This document shows positions 11,153-22,019 of a stretch of 64,000 nucleotides of DNA, piece after piece (position 1 is the first letter of the stretch; each line of letters begins with the position of its first letter). Below the pieces are notes generated by a model. That model was given only the letters and a program-made list of their open reading frames with translations. It had not been told where the DNA came from and searched no databases. Both the position numbers and the translations under genes were made by a program. Location of the stretch: contig CAUEEP010000789.1 in assembly GCA_958450365.1 (NCBI GenBank), forward strand, positions 57,513 to 121,512. Direction: 5' to 3'. Source of the DNA: Mesorhabditis belari (taxonomy: Eukaryota > Nematoda > Chromadorea > Rhabditida > Rhabditidae).

Positions 11153-11256
11153 AGTTCGTCAATATTTTAATATAATAATACTAATCTAATACTAATACCC
11201 TTAAAGATTTTGCAAAGAAGAAACCCATGTATACAGACAGAATAAGAGCTATATTC

Positions 11257-11338
11257 CTAGCCGCTGGGATCGAACCCGCGACTAGAATACAGGGGTCTTG
11301 ACTAGGAGACAAGACTCCTAACCACTCGGCTATGATGG
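11257..11338 (-). repeat. tRNA-derived element
   Basis: On the minus strand an A box (TAGCCGAGTGGTTAGGAG), the segment TCTTGTCTCCTAG and a B box (GCGGGTTCGATCCCAGC) appear in tRNA order and spacing. The anticodon stem is poorly paired. The same family is seen at 47764 (GGTTAGGGGTCTTGTCTC). It is more likely a SINE or tRNA pseudogene than a working tRNA. Confidence 0.6.
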
Positions 11339-11500
11339 CATGATGGCATGCGAAAAAAGATGCGCTTATATCATAGAAAAAGTGTTACTTTGAAAATTAA
11401 GGTTTAGATTGGGTATTGGACCATCTAATAAAGTGCAATCATTCGATCAAAAATTGCTTGCAAAGGTCTTAAGGCGAAATTGCCCGGCCTGCAAATGTCT

Positions 11501-11572
11501 ACGCGTGGCCTAGTGGATAGTTTGCCGGAATCGAAATCGATTGGTGCCGGGTTCGGTTCCGGTCTCAGCCCA
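11501..11572 (+). repeat. tRNA-derived element
   Basis: An A box (GCGTGGCCTAGTGGATAG) and a B box (GGGTTCGGTTCCGGTC) are about 40 bases apart on the plus strand. The stems are incomplete. It resembles a tRNA-Arg or -Lys type but the anticodon cannot be assigned. Confidence 0.55.
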
Positions 11573-11990
11573 CTTCTTTGCATTCTCCTGTTTTTGGTCG
11601 CAAATTATTTTTTCATTCTAGAACCAGGCAAAAATTTCTTTCTAGAAGCTTCTCTTTATCATTTTCAATTTCATTATCAAAGTCAACAACTTTCAAGCAA
11701 TGAGGAAGTAGCGAAACTTTCCGAAAAACCTGGGAAACTTTGAAAATGAGTAAACAGTCAAATTAGGCGAGTTGTTTTGGGGAAATCAACGAAATGGCGA
11801 TGAAAAGAGTGGAACTGAAATCGAGGAGAGAATGGAGGAAAGCAAGTGCGCTAAAATTGTTAAAAGAAAGCAAAGATTTCCTCTTTTATCTAGAACGTTT
11901 CTCTTTCTACCATAATCTTTTCTCGATTTTTATTTAATCTATCTATTTTTTTATAATTCGATATTCTTTAACCAATATAGAATTAGAAAA
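11573..11990. other. No gene seen
   Basis: AT-rich DNA. An 87-codon frame at 11480-11743 overlaps the tRNA-like element and has no domain. Confidence 0.4.
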
Positions 11991-12039
11991 AAAGTAGGAT
12001 TGAAGGATTGAAAAAATAAAAGGATTGAATAAAAGGATT

Positions 12040-12300
12040 GAATATATATATATTTATATATATGCTTTATTCAGTTGAATAGCGACAAGACAACATCACA
12101 ATAATTACCCGGGACACCACTCAAAACACACCCAAAAGATAAATGGATACCTCAAGAAAGACTCACAGAGCAGTCAAATCAATTGCCGAAATTGCGGCTT
12201 TGAATCTAGCCAAGGTGGAAATATCACGAACATGAGGGGGTAAAATGTTCCACAATTTAATAACTCGATTAAAAAAGAAACTGTGGGGGCTTTTAAAGGA
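12040..12300 (-). mobile_element. 3' end of a non-LTR retrotransposon
   Basis: Read on the minus strand this is the last part of a reverse-transcriptase protein, ending with SFFFNRVIKLWNILPPHVRD, then STLARFKAAISAIDLTAL and a stop at 12163. The WN-LP...FK arrangement is the usual carboxyl end of jockey/CR1/RTE-like elements. After the stop come about 100 bases of 3' UTR ending TTCAACTGAATAAAGCA (containing AATAAA) and a (TA)n tail at 12040-12062. The element is 5'-truncated. The same 3' end is seen at 57798, and short tail pieces lie at 38781, 47940 and 50365. Confidence 0.8.
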
Positions 12301-12670
12301 TTTTAAAGGAATAAAACAAAGGATTGAATTGAAAGGATTGAATAAAAGGATTCCAACGACCGCGTGGCGCAGCCGTGAGCGAGCTTTCTTACGGCCCACA
12401 GGATCCCGGTTTGACCCCCGGATCTATCACCAAACAAATAAAATGATTGAATAAAATGATTGAATAAAAGGATTCCAACGACCCCGTGGCGCCGTTAGCG
12501 AGCTTTCTTACGGTCCACAGGATCCCGGTTTGACCCCCGGATCTATCACCAAACGAATAAAAGGATTGAATTGAAAGAATTGAATAAAATGATTGAATAA
12601 AAGAATTGAATGAAATGATTGAATAAAATGATTGAATAAAACAAAGGATTGAAAAAACAAAGATTACGGT
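12300..12670 (+). repeat. Two tRNA-like copies in an AAAGGATTGAAT satellite
   Basis: A 14-base type repeat (AAAGGATTGAATAA) fills 12000-12040, 12296-12350, 12436-12470 and 12556-12660. Embedded are two near-identical units (12357-12432 and 12478-12551) with an A-box-like word (GTGGCGCAGCCGTGAGCG; CAGCC partly lost in copy 2), ACGGYCCACAGGATCC and a B box (GGTTTGACCCCCGGATC). They look like tRNA-derived SINE pieces duplicated together with the satellite. Confidence 0.65.
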
Positions 12671-13230
12671 CAAAAAGATACACGGTTTAGAAATGAGAAA
12701 ATGTGTTAGAAGAAAGATTTTCTTTCTTAAAGAGCTTCTTAAACCCTTTCTTAAAGCTTAAAGCTATTCAGTTGTCTAATTAAAATCCAACTTTTCCACT
12801 AAAGAACACTCAAAAAAATCAGTCAATCACGGCTTAACATTTTTTTTTTATTTGCTTTTCTTAGCTTTTCTAATATTTTTTCCAATTCTTAGCTTATCTG
12901 ATAACTTTTTTTTTTTTTTTGCTTAAAACCAGCTCGTGTGATTATTTAAAGTGATCAAAAAATGGAAAAGAGATGGGGAAAACGGAAGTGGGAAAAAAGG
13001 TGATAAAGAAATCAAAGAGAGAAATCAAAAGAGAGAAAATCATTCAGAGAAAGGGAATTTTTCGTGACTTGTAAACAATAAATCGAGAGATTCACACAAT
13101 ACATATTATAATTGAGGGTTTTCCAAATAAGTTTGCTGAATTTCCGAATTCATTTAAACGTTACGACTGATTAAACTAAAATTTGAATAAACAGGGAAAT
13201 CGAGGGTGAAGCTGGAAAGGTTCGGTCGGG
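12671..13230. other. No gene seen
   Basis: AT-rich DNA with T-rich runs at 12840-12930; nothing recognised. Confidence 0.4.
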
Positions 13231-13236
13231 TTTGGC

Positions 13237-13390
13237 CTAGCTTTACTGCAGGACTGCTTACTGTTTTACTGCAGGACTGCTTACTGCTTTACTGCAGGAC
13301 TGCTTACTGCTTTACTGCAGGACTGCTTACTGCTTTACTGCAGGACTGCTTACTGCTTTACTGCAGGACTGCTTACTGCTTTACTGCAGC
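13237..13390. repeat. 23-base tandem repeat, six copies
   Basis: The unit CTTTACTGCAGGACTGCTTA plus CTG is repeated almost without change, so it is a young array. It keeps one frame open for 67 codons (13206-13409), an artefact. Confidence 0.9.
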
Positions 13391-13398
13391 TACAATAG

Positions 13399-13903
13399 TA
13401 TTGGGTTGATGCATAATTATCCGGACTTCTTTTATAAATGATTTTATTTAACAAAAAATAACATAAATAGTTAGAAAAATATGTTTAATTGATTATTCTG
13501 AAGCATATTCACCGCCTACATCAATAACTGATTGCCATTTGCTTGGAAGACGATCGATTCCACGAGCGAAGAATAAACGATCTTTGGAGGCAATCCACGC
13601 TTTAACATCGTCTATCAAGTCATCCAAATCGTTGTAGATCTTATTTGTTTGCCAATTTTTGAGCGATCGATTGACGTGGTAGTCCGTTGGGGCTTCTCCA
13701 GTTCTTTGAGATCGCGAAACGACTCTGCGGCAGACCATCCCTTTTCGAAGTGGTAGAGCATGATATGGCGAAGATGGATATGATTGTCGAACGCATTTTG
13801 TTCACTAAAGTAACGAATATTTAAAAAAGTGACAAAAGCTTTCAAAACAAAAAAGATACAAGCACGCAAAAAGAAGTCCGGATAATTATGCATCAACCCA
13901 ATA
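13399..13903 (-). mobile_element. Internally deleted mariner element
   Basis: Inverted ends begin TTGGGTTGATGCATAATTAT (13401) and mirror at 13901, flanked by TA on both sides. On the minus strand two transposase pieces survive. An N-terminal helix-turn-helix part (LRHIMLYHFEKGWSAAESF) lies around 13735-13795. A C-terminal catalytic-end part at 13708-13493 contains APTDYHVNRSLKNW and FFARGIDRLPSKWQ. APTDYH corresponds to the APSDYH region of mariner transposases. About 600 bases between the two parts are missing and the parts lie in different frames, so no transposase can be made. The flanking ACAATAG also mirrors on both sides, so the repeat extends past the TA. Confidence 0.9.
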
Positions 13904-14535
13904 CTATTGTGGACCTATTCTGGACCTATTCTGGTTCTTGTCCCTGGACCAAACCTAGACCAAGCTTTAGTTTAACTGAGTTTAACCGATTAAACCCCAT
14001 ATAAACCCCATATAAGCCCCATATAAACCCCGATTAAACCTCAATTAAAGCCCGATTAAACTCGTGTTCTTTGTGCGCAATCGCTCGCAATCCTTTAGAT
14101 AGATAGCTGCTCTTTTTTTTGTGAATTTTTGATTGGAATTTAGCTTCTTTATTTTTTGCTTCATTCTGTTCAGCTTTCAATCACTTAAACAGCAGAGAAT
14201 TGAAATTGAAAGAACGATTCGATCTGAATATTCTCTATCGATCTGTCTACTTTGTCTATCGATTCTCTCGAGATTCCTTCATCCAATCAACCTCTATTTT
14301 GTCTCACTTGAAAGCCTGAAGTCTCCTCTTTATAAAGATATAAAAAGTTAACGATATTATTATCTCTAAACAAAGTTATAGACGATCAAAGGTTGGCCAA
14401 ATGCCCGCCTTTTGATCAAGTTTCGATCAATTCGATTCAATATCAAAATTTAATATTAATTTCTCTATACAATATACTCCAATTGCTCTAATTGTACAAT
14501 AAAACATTTAAATAAAGTTAAAATCAGTTAAAATC
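13904..14535. other. No gene seen; short repeats
   Basis: A short tandem run of ACCCCATATAA words lies at 13993-14030. A fragment of the TTTGTGCGCAATCGCTCGC motif lies at 14070-14090. Nothing coding is recognised. Confidence 0.45.
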
Positions 14536-14536
14536 A

Positions 14537-14875
14537 ATTAGAATAAAGTGAATGATTGAGTAGAACTTGAAAGAAGATGATTCGAACAGTTGAGCATTGT
14601 CTGCTCAAGGCAATCCTAGTTTTATAGCCTTCTAGCTATCATTTAGACCACATAAAGCTTTCATTTTGATTTCAATCGATAGGTAATTAGGCAATCTATT
14701 AGAATAAAGTGAATGATTGAGTAGAACTTGAAAGAAGAAGAAGACGAACAGTTGAGCATTGTCTGCTCAAGGCGATCCTAGTTTTAAAGCCTTTTAGCTG
14801 TCATTTAGACCACTTCATTTTGATTCATAGCTTTCATTTTGATTTCAATCGATAGATAATTAAGCAATCTATCAA
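14537..14875. repeat. Tandem duplication of about 165 bases
   Basis: The segment running from GAATAAAGTGAATGATTGAG through GAACAGTTGAGCATTGTCTG to TTTCAATCGATAGGTAATTA occurs twice head to tail (about 14540-14700 and 14700-14870). The second copy carries a further short duplication of TTCATTTTGATT. Confidence 0.85.
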
Positions 14876-15330
14876 ATGAAAACAAAGAATAGTGAATTTT
14901 AATGAAAACTTGTTGAGATAAATGGTTTTTGGAGTAGATTTTGGGGTTGATGTGTTGACCATGGGAAAATCTCGGATCCCAGGGTCGCCTGATCCCTCTT
15001 TTACTCATTTTTATGTACATTTCACATTTCAAATCGGCAATTGGTCAAATGGCCAATCAAAAAGAAAATTCGACGAGAAGCAGCTGTTCCCCTAAAGCAT
15101 AAAGCATTTCTTTGCAAAGAAAACATTAAAAGAACAGACGACCAAATGCTTGGAAAGTCGAAAATAGCACAAAAATGTCTAGAAATCATTGACCTTTGTT
15201 CGGAAATCTTTCAAATGATCAAAATCTTTCAAATTATCAAAGCTTTATGTAAATTTTCCTATTTTACAAGGGAAATTTGATAAAAATCAAGCCAAAGATC
15301 GAATCTAAAGAGAAAGAATTTTAAGTAGGC
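14876..15330. other. No gene seen
   Basis: Open frames of 75-79 codons on both strands have no recognisable domain or splice partners. Confidence 0.35.
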
Positions 15331-15803
15331 AAATCTTTTCTCAAACCCTTTAAGCCTTTAATGTATGAGGACAATATTATATCATCTTGTAGCGAATTAA
15401 ATTCTGCGTTGATTGGTACCAAATTTGTGAGTTTAGGTTAAAAATTGCCGGCGCTACAACGTTTCATTCAAAATCGGCGTGACCCCCGTAGCCGATTATG
15501 AATGAGTAGGTCTAGAAGCGTCCAACCATCAAGTATTTTGTATCATTCAACGCAGAATCATTGATAATTATGTTCAATTTTTTAAATTAGCAAGATTTGA
15601 TAAAAAGAAAAAAAATTATGAGCCTTCAAAGTTTTCTCTCGAACAAAGTTTTTTTTTTTGCTCTAATTTTTTTTCTTTTTATCCAATCTTTCTAATTTCA
15701 AAAATTTAACATAATTATTAATGATTCTGCGTTGAATGTTAGTAAATACTTGATGGTTGGACGCTCCTAGATCCACTCATTCATAATCGACTACGACATA
15801 TCA
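15331..15803. mobile_element. Palindromic element, GTAGCCGATTA family
   Basis: This is closely related to the element at 33991: both contain TATGAGGACAATATTATATC, TTTGTGAGTTTAGGTTAAAA and CGCTACAACGTTTCATTCAA. The core (TCCAACCATCAAGTATTTTG ... complement) forms a palindrome around the AAAAAGAAAAAAAATTATGA loop, and the right end reads ATTCATAATCGACTACGACA. The left terminal GTCGTAGCCG is not found, so it may be end-truncated. Confidence 0.8.
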
Positions 15804-16250
15804 ATTTCTAAAATCAACCTCAATTCAAATCAACCGCAAACAAAAAAAAACTGCAAACAAAAGCTCAATTCCAGCCAAAAAACAGCAAAAACAAAGTAAA
15901 AAATACAAAAAACGTTTCCAAATTTCAATTTTATGAATTTAAGAGTGAAAAATTGTGACTTGAATTTGAAAAAAGAACTTTTCCCAATCATTTTCTGAGG
16001 TCATTGTGGGTTTTGAAGAAGAAATGACAAGGAGACCCATTGTTTTGATGTGATTCAATCATGAAAAGTGTTTCCATCAAAGCTATTTTATTTTATTCAA
16101 TTCAACAAATTTCTGCCGGAAACACGGGAATTTTTGCAAGTAATAAATAAAAGAATTCACATCTTTTGGCAAGACATTTTGTTGCCATTTTGTTGGCATT
16201 TTGTAGACTCGCATTTAAAACAAAAATAATACACTAGATCCTAGACATGG
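15804..16250. other. No gene seen
   Basis: AT-rich DNA; nothing recognised. Confidence 0.4.
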
Positions 16251-16254
16251 GAAT

Positions 16255-16950
16255 GGCTCGAATCGAATCGATTTGATTTCAATTTTAAAGTCGAATCGAA
16301 GAATCAAATTGATTGAATCGATTCGGATTGAATAGAATAGAATAGAAGAGAATTGAATTGAATTGAATTGAATTAGATAGAATAGAATTGAATTGGATAG
16401 AATTGAATCGAATTGAATCGATTCGGATTGAATCGAATCGGTGTTCCGAGTTTAAAAAGTCGAATCGATTCGATTCAATTCAATTCAATCCGAATCGATT
16501 CAATTCGATTCAATTCGATCCCATTCGATTCGATTCTATTCTACTCTATTTTATTCGATTCAATTCGGTTCAATTCGATTCAATTCAATTCAATTCTATC
16601 CAATTCGATTCAATTCTATCCAATTCGATTCAATTCAATTCAATTCGATTCAATTCTATTCTATTTAATTCAATTCAATTCGATTCAATTCAATTCAATT
16701 CAATTCTATCCGAATCGATTCAATTCAATTCAATCCGAATCGATTCTATCCAATTCGATTCAATTCGATTCAATTCAATTCAATTAGATTCGATTCAATT
16801 CGATTCAATTCAATTCAATTCTATCCAATTCGATTCAATTCGATTCGATTCTATTCGATTCAATTCAATTCTATCCGAATCGATTCAATTCAATTCTATT
16901 CAATTCTATCCAATTCTATCCAATTCTATTCAATTCAATTCCCATATCTA
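16255..16950. repeat. ATTCR pentamer satellite with internal inversion
   Basis: About 130 pentamers of ATTCA/ATTCG/ATTCT type fill 16455-16945 on the plus strand. The stretch 16255-16450 carries the complementary GAATT/GAATC/GAATA words. The array therefore flips strand near 16450 and can fold on itself. Its frames (Ser/Ile/Gln/Phe-rich, up to 188 codons) are artefacts. Confidence 0.92.
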
Positions 16951-17505
16951 CTAGATCCCATTAAAACCTTAACTTGACACCATTTCCTAGTGAGTTTCCA
17001 GAAACAGAAATCCTGTCCCTGCCAAGGGAATGTGCCCATTTGGGATGAGTGATACCTCATTCGATAGATCTCATGATGAAGATCGATGACTAAAGAAATC
17101 AGCTGCCCAAACTACCGTAATCTAATAAAAGAAGCACGAAAATGAAGCCTCTGTCACCTGAGAGACAAAAAGTTACATGAAATCGCGAGTTTTCCAGTAA
17201 AATCTCTGGAACTTTCCCATAAAATGCAAATTCCATAGACACAGCTGGAATAAAAATAAACAGAATTCAATTTCAATTTTAAACAGAAATAAACAGATTT
17301 CAATTTCATGATGGCATTTGCGCGAGAAAAGCCTTTTAAGCAAGATGTTGAAAACTTTTGTGCCAAATATTGTTTACATGAGTATGGAGAGCTAATTGTT
17401 ACGGAATTTTAATCAGTTTAGTCGGTTCTATAACTTCTTGGGCATCTGGCGATCAACGGCGGCGAGCTGGGGTACTTTCCAGCTCTTAGCTTACTTCTTT
17501 CTTCC
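16951..17505. other. No gene seen
   Basis: No exon or RNA gene is recognised. AAACAGAAATAAACAGATTT repeats a nearby word at 17260-17310. Confidence 0.4.
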
Positions 17506-17578
17506 CCAGCTCTTCCCCAGCTCTTCCCCAGCTCTTCCCCAGCTCTTCCCCAGCTCTTCCCCAGCTCTTCCCCAGCTG
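17506..17578. repeat. 12-base tandem repeat (CAGCTCTTCCCC)
   Basis: Seven near-perfect copies of CCCCAGCTCTTC. A 106-codon frame runs through it but has no domain. Confidence 0.9.
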
Positions 17579-18112
17579 GTAGCCTTGGCCCGACTCATCT
17601 TTTTATCTTTGAGACTTATCGCTCGACTTAACTTGAAGCCGTTCAACTATTCAAATGGCGTCACTTGGTTGGTGGAGTTGACATGTTTAGCTTACATCTT
17701 TGAGCTGAGCCAGTGACTCGAACTTCAACCGCTTTTGAGCAACCCTCAGTGCTGGCCTTCATCGTGAAAGTGAAGAACGCTCAAGGTTAAGCCAGAGCTC
17801 AAACTCTCTCAAACTCTAGTCGAGTGGCTGATCCTGATGTTTTGCGACATGTAGCTAAGCTAAACGACATATAGCTAAGCTAAGCTAAGCATATAGCTAA
17901 ACGGGTAGCTAAGCGGATTGGTGAATTGCTCACTGAGCTCACTCTGCTCACTGAGCCGACTCCGACTGCTACTCTGGTGTCAAAGTTGAACTCTAGTTAC
18001 ACTCATATGTATTCTTGCGGCATTTTAGACTAGATTTATCTAGAGTTGGTCGAGATGAGGCTAAAGATCCAATGCTTGAAAAGTGATCTTGTATCTTGGC
18101 TGTATCTTGCTC
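17579..18112. other. No gene seen; AGCTAAGCTAAAC repeats
   Basis: Short imperfect repeats of AGCTAAGCTAA lie at 17850-17915 and of GCTCACTGAGC at 17930-17960. The stretch is GC-richer than its surroundings but nothing is recognised. Confidence 0.45.
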
Positions 18113-18222
18113 AAAGTTGTAAACACACTGAATTCTGATTTCGGTAAGACGAGAAGCCGTTGCTGCAAGAGAAAATCAAGAATTCAATGCTCTAGAAAGG
18201 GTGTGTTTACAAATTTTGAGCG
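18113..18222. repeat. Hairpin-element copy
   Basis: The left arm (GTAAACACACTGAATTCTGA) lacks the CCTTTCTAGTGC block found in other copies. The right arm is complete (CTCTAGAAAGGGTGTGTTTA). The two arms pair over about 30 bases. Confidence 0.7.
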
Positions 18223-19070
18223 CTAAGTGATTCTAGGGAAAAAATTTGTTAAACTTTCAAAGAGAATCCTTTTTTGAAAGCTTTTATAACTTTTATAGCT
18301 TTTATAGCTTTGAAAGCTTTGAAAGCTTCATAAAAGCGTTAAAATCTCTCGATTTTGTCATTATTTCATATTTCTGTATGGATTTTTCGTTTGCCTATTT
18401 TTAACGGGAATGAATTGGGTTCAAAATAGAAAAAAGTCAGAATTGATGGGTCATTGAATGGGATTTTTTGCTGCCGCCACATTTCTGTCTGCTGATTTTT
18501 GATTTTTCTCTTTTAAACATTTTTTGACGTTAAAGAAATAAGTTTAAAAGAATATGAAAAGAAAAATTATTGTATTAAAGTTGGAAATCTTTGATTAAAG
18601 CCTTTAAGAAATGAGCAGATTGGGAAAAGCAACGATTACGATAGTTTAAGAAAAAAGTGACAAGTTTTAGAAAACATTACCTATTTAGGCTCTGGCACTC
18701 TAAAACTAAACTCTTAGCTTGAGCTTGCTCTAAACGATTTAGAGTTTAGAGGTTTAGAGCCAGTGCTCTGGTCAGTGCTCTAAACCGTGCCCTCATTTCT
18801 TTTCTACGATAAACTTATCTCTTTTTCTTCAATCCTACTTTTTGTTTGATTCTTTAAGAATTCAAAAAGGATATCGAAAGATCCAAAAAGTAATATTAGA
18901 TAGAAATTATGGTAGATTTGAGTAATCGAGAAAATGAACGAGATCAATTGTATGCTTTGATATAGAGTAGCTATATCAAAGAGCTAAAGCTGCTAGAGCT
19001 AAAGCTGCTAGAGCTAAAGCTGCTAGAACTAAAGCTACTAGAGCTAAAGTACAAAGTAAACCCTAAAGAC
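18223..19070. other. No gene seen; simple repeats
   Basis: Repeats of TTTTATAGCTTTGAAAGC lie at 18275-18330, palindromic CTCTAAA/TTTAGAG words at 18690-18795, and a 15-base tandem repeat (AGCTAAAGCTGCTAG, four copies) at 18980-19045. No coding evidence. Confidence 0.5.
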
Positions 19071-19075
19071 TAGAG

Positions 19076-19414
19076 TGTGTTCCTCGCGAGTAAGTAATTA
19101 CTCGAGTAAATTAGCATGAGTAATAGCTCGAGTAATTGTCGAGTAATGCGTTTTCTAAAAAGTGCGCCTGCGTATAAAAGTAAAATAAAAAATATAAAAG
19201 CAATTTTTTGCGGAGGTTTTTCAAAAAAAAAAAAACATTTTTTTACATTGGAAGGGAATTTCCGACGAAATCAGTTAATCAGCTGAGTATCTTTAAAAAG
19301 TGTCATATATAATGCGCGGGGCTCGTCATTTTTTTGCAATAATTTTTGCTAAAAGTACGGTAATTTTTTCCCAATCGTGCGTTTTAAAAAACGCATTACT
19401 CGCGAGGAACACAA
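19076..19414. mobile_element. Foldback element, ends GTGTTCCTCGCGAGTAA
   Basis: The left end (GTTCCTCGCGAGTAAGTAAT) pairs with the right end (ATTACTCGCGAGGAAC). The next block (AATGCGTTTTCTAAAAAGTG) pairs with GTTTTAAAAAACGCATT. The middle is unique, with a T-rich run. No coding capacity. Confidence 0.75.
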
Positions 19415-20090
19415 TCTACTTATGATAGCTTGTCATATTCCACAATATTATGTAGCACTAGATTACACTACACTTTTAAGCTACAGCACATGAACAACGA
19501 ATGATGAAAAATGACTTTGCTTCTTTGCGACTTTTCAATCATTTTTTTCTAAGCGTTAGTTAATTCTAAAAATCTGTGTTATAGCTCAAAAAATCACCCA
19601 TCCTTTCTACTTCAATTTGATACCAAAACGCGCAGAAACAAATGTCTGGGCGCCGAGATGTGAGCGGTTCTTTTAGAGGAAATTTAGACTACGCGGCGCT
19701 CCTAGAGGGCGACGCGTCGACCTCTAGAGTTGAGCAAACTTGATGATTTTTGTATCAAAATGTTCGTAAGAGTCTCTAGAATAAGACTTATCCCTTCGTT
19801 TTTGGTTCTAGACCCTCGTTGTCGAGTTACGAGCCCCAAACTGCAGGGTACCACAAAATTTCCCATACAAAATGACCAAAAAACCGCTAAAACTAAATTT
19901 AAAAAATTTCTGTTAGAGGGATTTGAAAAATTCCTTCAGATTCGGAATCAGCACCATTTTCCGCATCTAAAAAAGGTACTCCCAGAAAAATTCAATAGAA
20001 AACGCATTTTTGCCTTATTTCGCGCCGATGCGACGCCGCGGCGCACGGCGCGCCGTGCGACACTCTATTTGCATTTACGGTAAACTATTA
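19415..20090. other. GC-rich patch, no gene assigned
   Basis: At 19690-19725 and 20025-20065 there are unusual GC-rich words, including the palindrome GCACGGCGCGCCGTGC. A 117-codon frame (19730-20083) crosses the region but shows no domain and no good splice context. It may be another decayed transposon. Confidence 0.4.
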
Positions 20091-20980
20091 TAGTCATTCA
20101 ATAGCCATGAATCTCTTCTTAAAAGAAAATATTGTAATTGTTTGAATTGAGTTTGTCTTGGTAGATATTGAAAAGCAAAGAAGAGATATGATTTTCTTTG
20201 AATGAAATGCTGAAAACTTGATTTGAACTTTGAAGAGAAGAAACTTTTGAAATCAACTTTCAATCAAATCAATCAAATCAATAAAGCACAAAGAGCAATA
20301 ATCCAAAGAATTTGTGACCTATTCGAAACTTGAATCCAATGATCTCCACTTGATCTTTTCCCAAAGAATTAGGTAAATAACCCCATGATTTTTTGCAAAA
20401 AAAAGTTCCAATTTCCAGAGAAAAATCAACTACAATAGGTGTAAAATGTATATTTATTGAAGAAAAGAAAAAAAAAATCGAGTCTACTCACATGAACACA
20501 ATAAAAAAAAAGGGAGAGAAAAAGGGGGAAAGGGACAAAAATTTGCGGAATCTATGAGATGCGGGGAAAGTAATGGTTCCGAAAATCGCAATTCAACAAA
20601 AAAATCGATTCCTATTTACCAACATTGAACTTGACATGCTTGAGTTTCTAAAAAATATCTAAGCTACCGTAATCCGTTTTCTAAAAAATATCAAAGCTAC
20701 CGTAATCCCATCGCAGCCTACTTTCAGTATATTTGTGCTGGTGACGTGCGGTCTTGCTACATTGAAGCGTTCTTTGTGAAAGAAGTATTTATATTCCCAG
20801 GACCTGAATGCTTCGATGATTTAAAAGTAAATTAGTGGTATCACTGGCTCAACAATGGTTCACTTACTGGAAATGTTTTTCCGCAAAGTGCTTGAAGCTG
20901 TATTTCGACCTAAAGAGCCAAAATCAGTGAATTGCGCTCTTCAATAACTCGTTGAGTGTACTTTATGCGTGAATTTGCAA
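20091..20980. other. No gene seen
   Basis: A short duplication (TATCTAAGCTACCGTAATCC and TATCAAAGCTACCGTAATCC) lies at 20655-20710. Nothing else is recognised. Confidence 0.4.
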
Positions 20981-20983
20981 TTT

Positions 20984-21195
20984 TGCGTGTAAACACACCC
21001 TTTCTAGTGCACTGACTTCTCCATTTTTCTCGCAGCAACGTTTCGGTGTCGCGAAGAAAATGAAGAATTGATTGCACCCAAAAGGTTGCGTTTAGGCTTG
21101 AGCCCAAAGTACAATAGAGCTACAATAGATCTACAATAGAACATCTGCAAGCTGGCACACAAAAAGGAGCAACAACACGGTTTAATTACCCAATA
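20984..21195. repeat. Hairpin-element copy plus companion segment
   Basis: The left arm (GTAAACACACCCTTTCTAGT) and right arm (GATTGCACCCAAAAGGTTGC) frame a loop with CAGCAACGTTTCGGTGTCGC. It is followed after AAAGTAC by the companion segment (GCTGGCACACAAAAAGGAGC, TTTAATTACCCAATAC). Confidence 0.75.
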
Positions 21196-21395
21196 CGCAG
21201 CTGCTTAATGCTACATGAGACCACCAAAAGAAATGTTAAATTTTTTATTGTTATTTTGTTATTTTTCAAGATTTGCCTACTGATTCTGATCTTTTGTAAA
21301 TTATTTGTTGAAGTTACGGAAAGCGGTGTGTGAAATTCGAGTCAATAATTCAAATATGTAAGGATTTTTAGGTGAAAAAGAAAAAGAGGAGAAAA

Positions 21396-21580
21396 AGTTC
21401 GGCGATAGTGGGACTCGAACTTGAGGGGGAACAATGTGACGGGTTCGGCAGTCTAGCAGACTGTCCACTAGACCACTCGTCTAGTCTAGCAGACTATCTA
21501 GCAGTTTGGAAGTCTAGCAGACCATCTAGCAGTTCGGCAGTCTAGCAGACTATCCACTAGTCATTAATTGCGGGAGCGTG
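21396..21580 (-). repeat. tRNA-derived element with a CAGTCTAGCAGACT repeat
   Basis: On the minus strand an A-box-like word (GAGTGGTCTAGTGGACAGTC) and a B box (AAGTTCGAGTCCCACTATC) are present about 60 bases apart. Downstream, 14-15 base repeats of AGTCTAGCAGACTATC extend to about 21560. It resembles a decayed class II-length tRNA. Confidence 0.6.
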
Positions 21581-22015
21581 TGGCGGTTTCTTAATGAGTT
21601 TAGATGCCACGCGTTCTGCAAAAACTAAAAACGGATTCTCGATCGCCACAGACGACACTAGAAAATGGACTTGGTCTCAAGTCAAAAGGCGAGCTTGACT
21701 CGGTGCGCTTGTAAGTCTAAATAAGATCACCAAAGTACAGTAACTTTATCCCAATAGCATCTTTTCAAAAATGCTTGAAACCAAAAAACCAAAATTTTCC
21801 TTTGAAAGGCAATGAGCAATGAGCAATTTTTCGAATGCAAATCCTATCATTTTTCTGAACACAAAAACGTTGTCGATCATTGCTCTCAAATATTTGAAAA
21901 AAAAAAGAGAAATAGGCAATATTTAGAACATTTCAAAGAGCTGCTGAAATTGTGTTTTTATCGATGAAACTTTTTGAAATCAAAGGTGAAACCTTTCGAA
22001 ATTTTGTCATGATGT
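21581..22015. other. No gene seen
   Basis: Nothing recognised. Confidence 0.35.
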
Positions 22016-22019
22016 GTGT

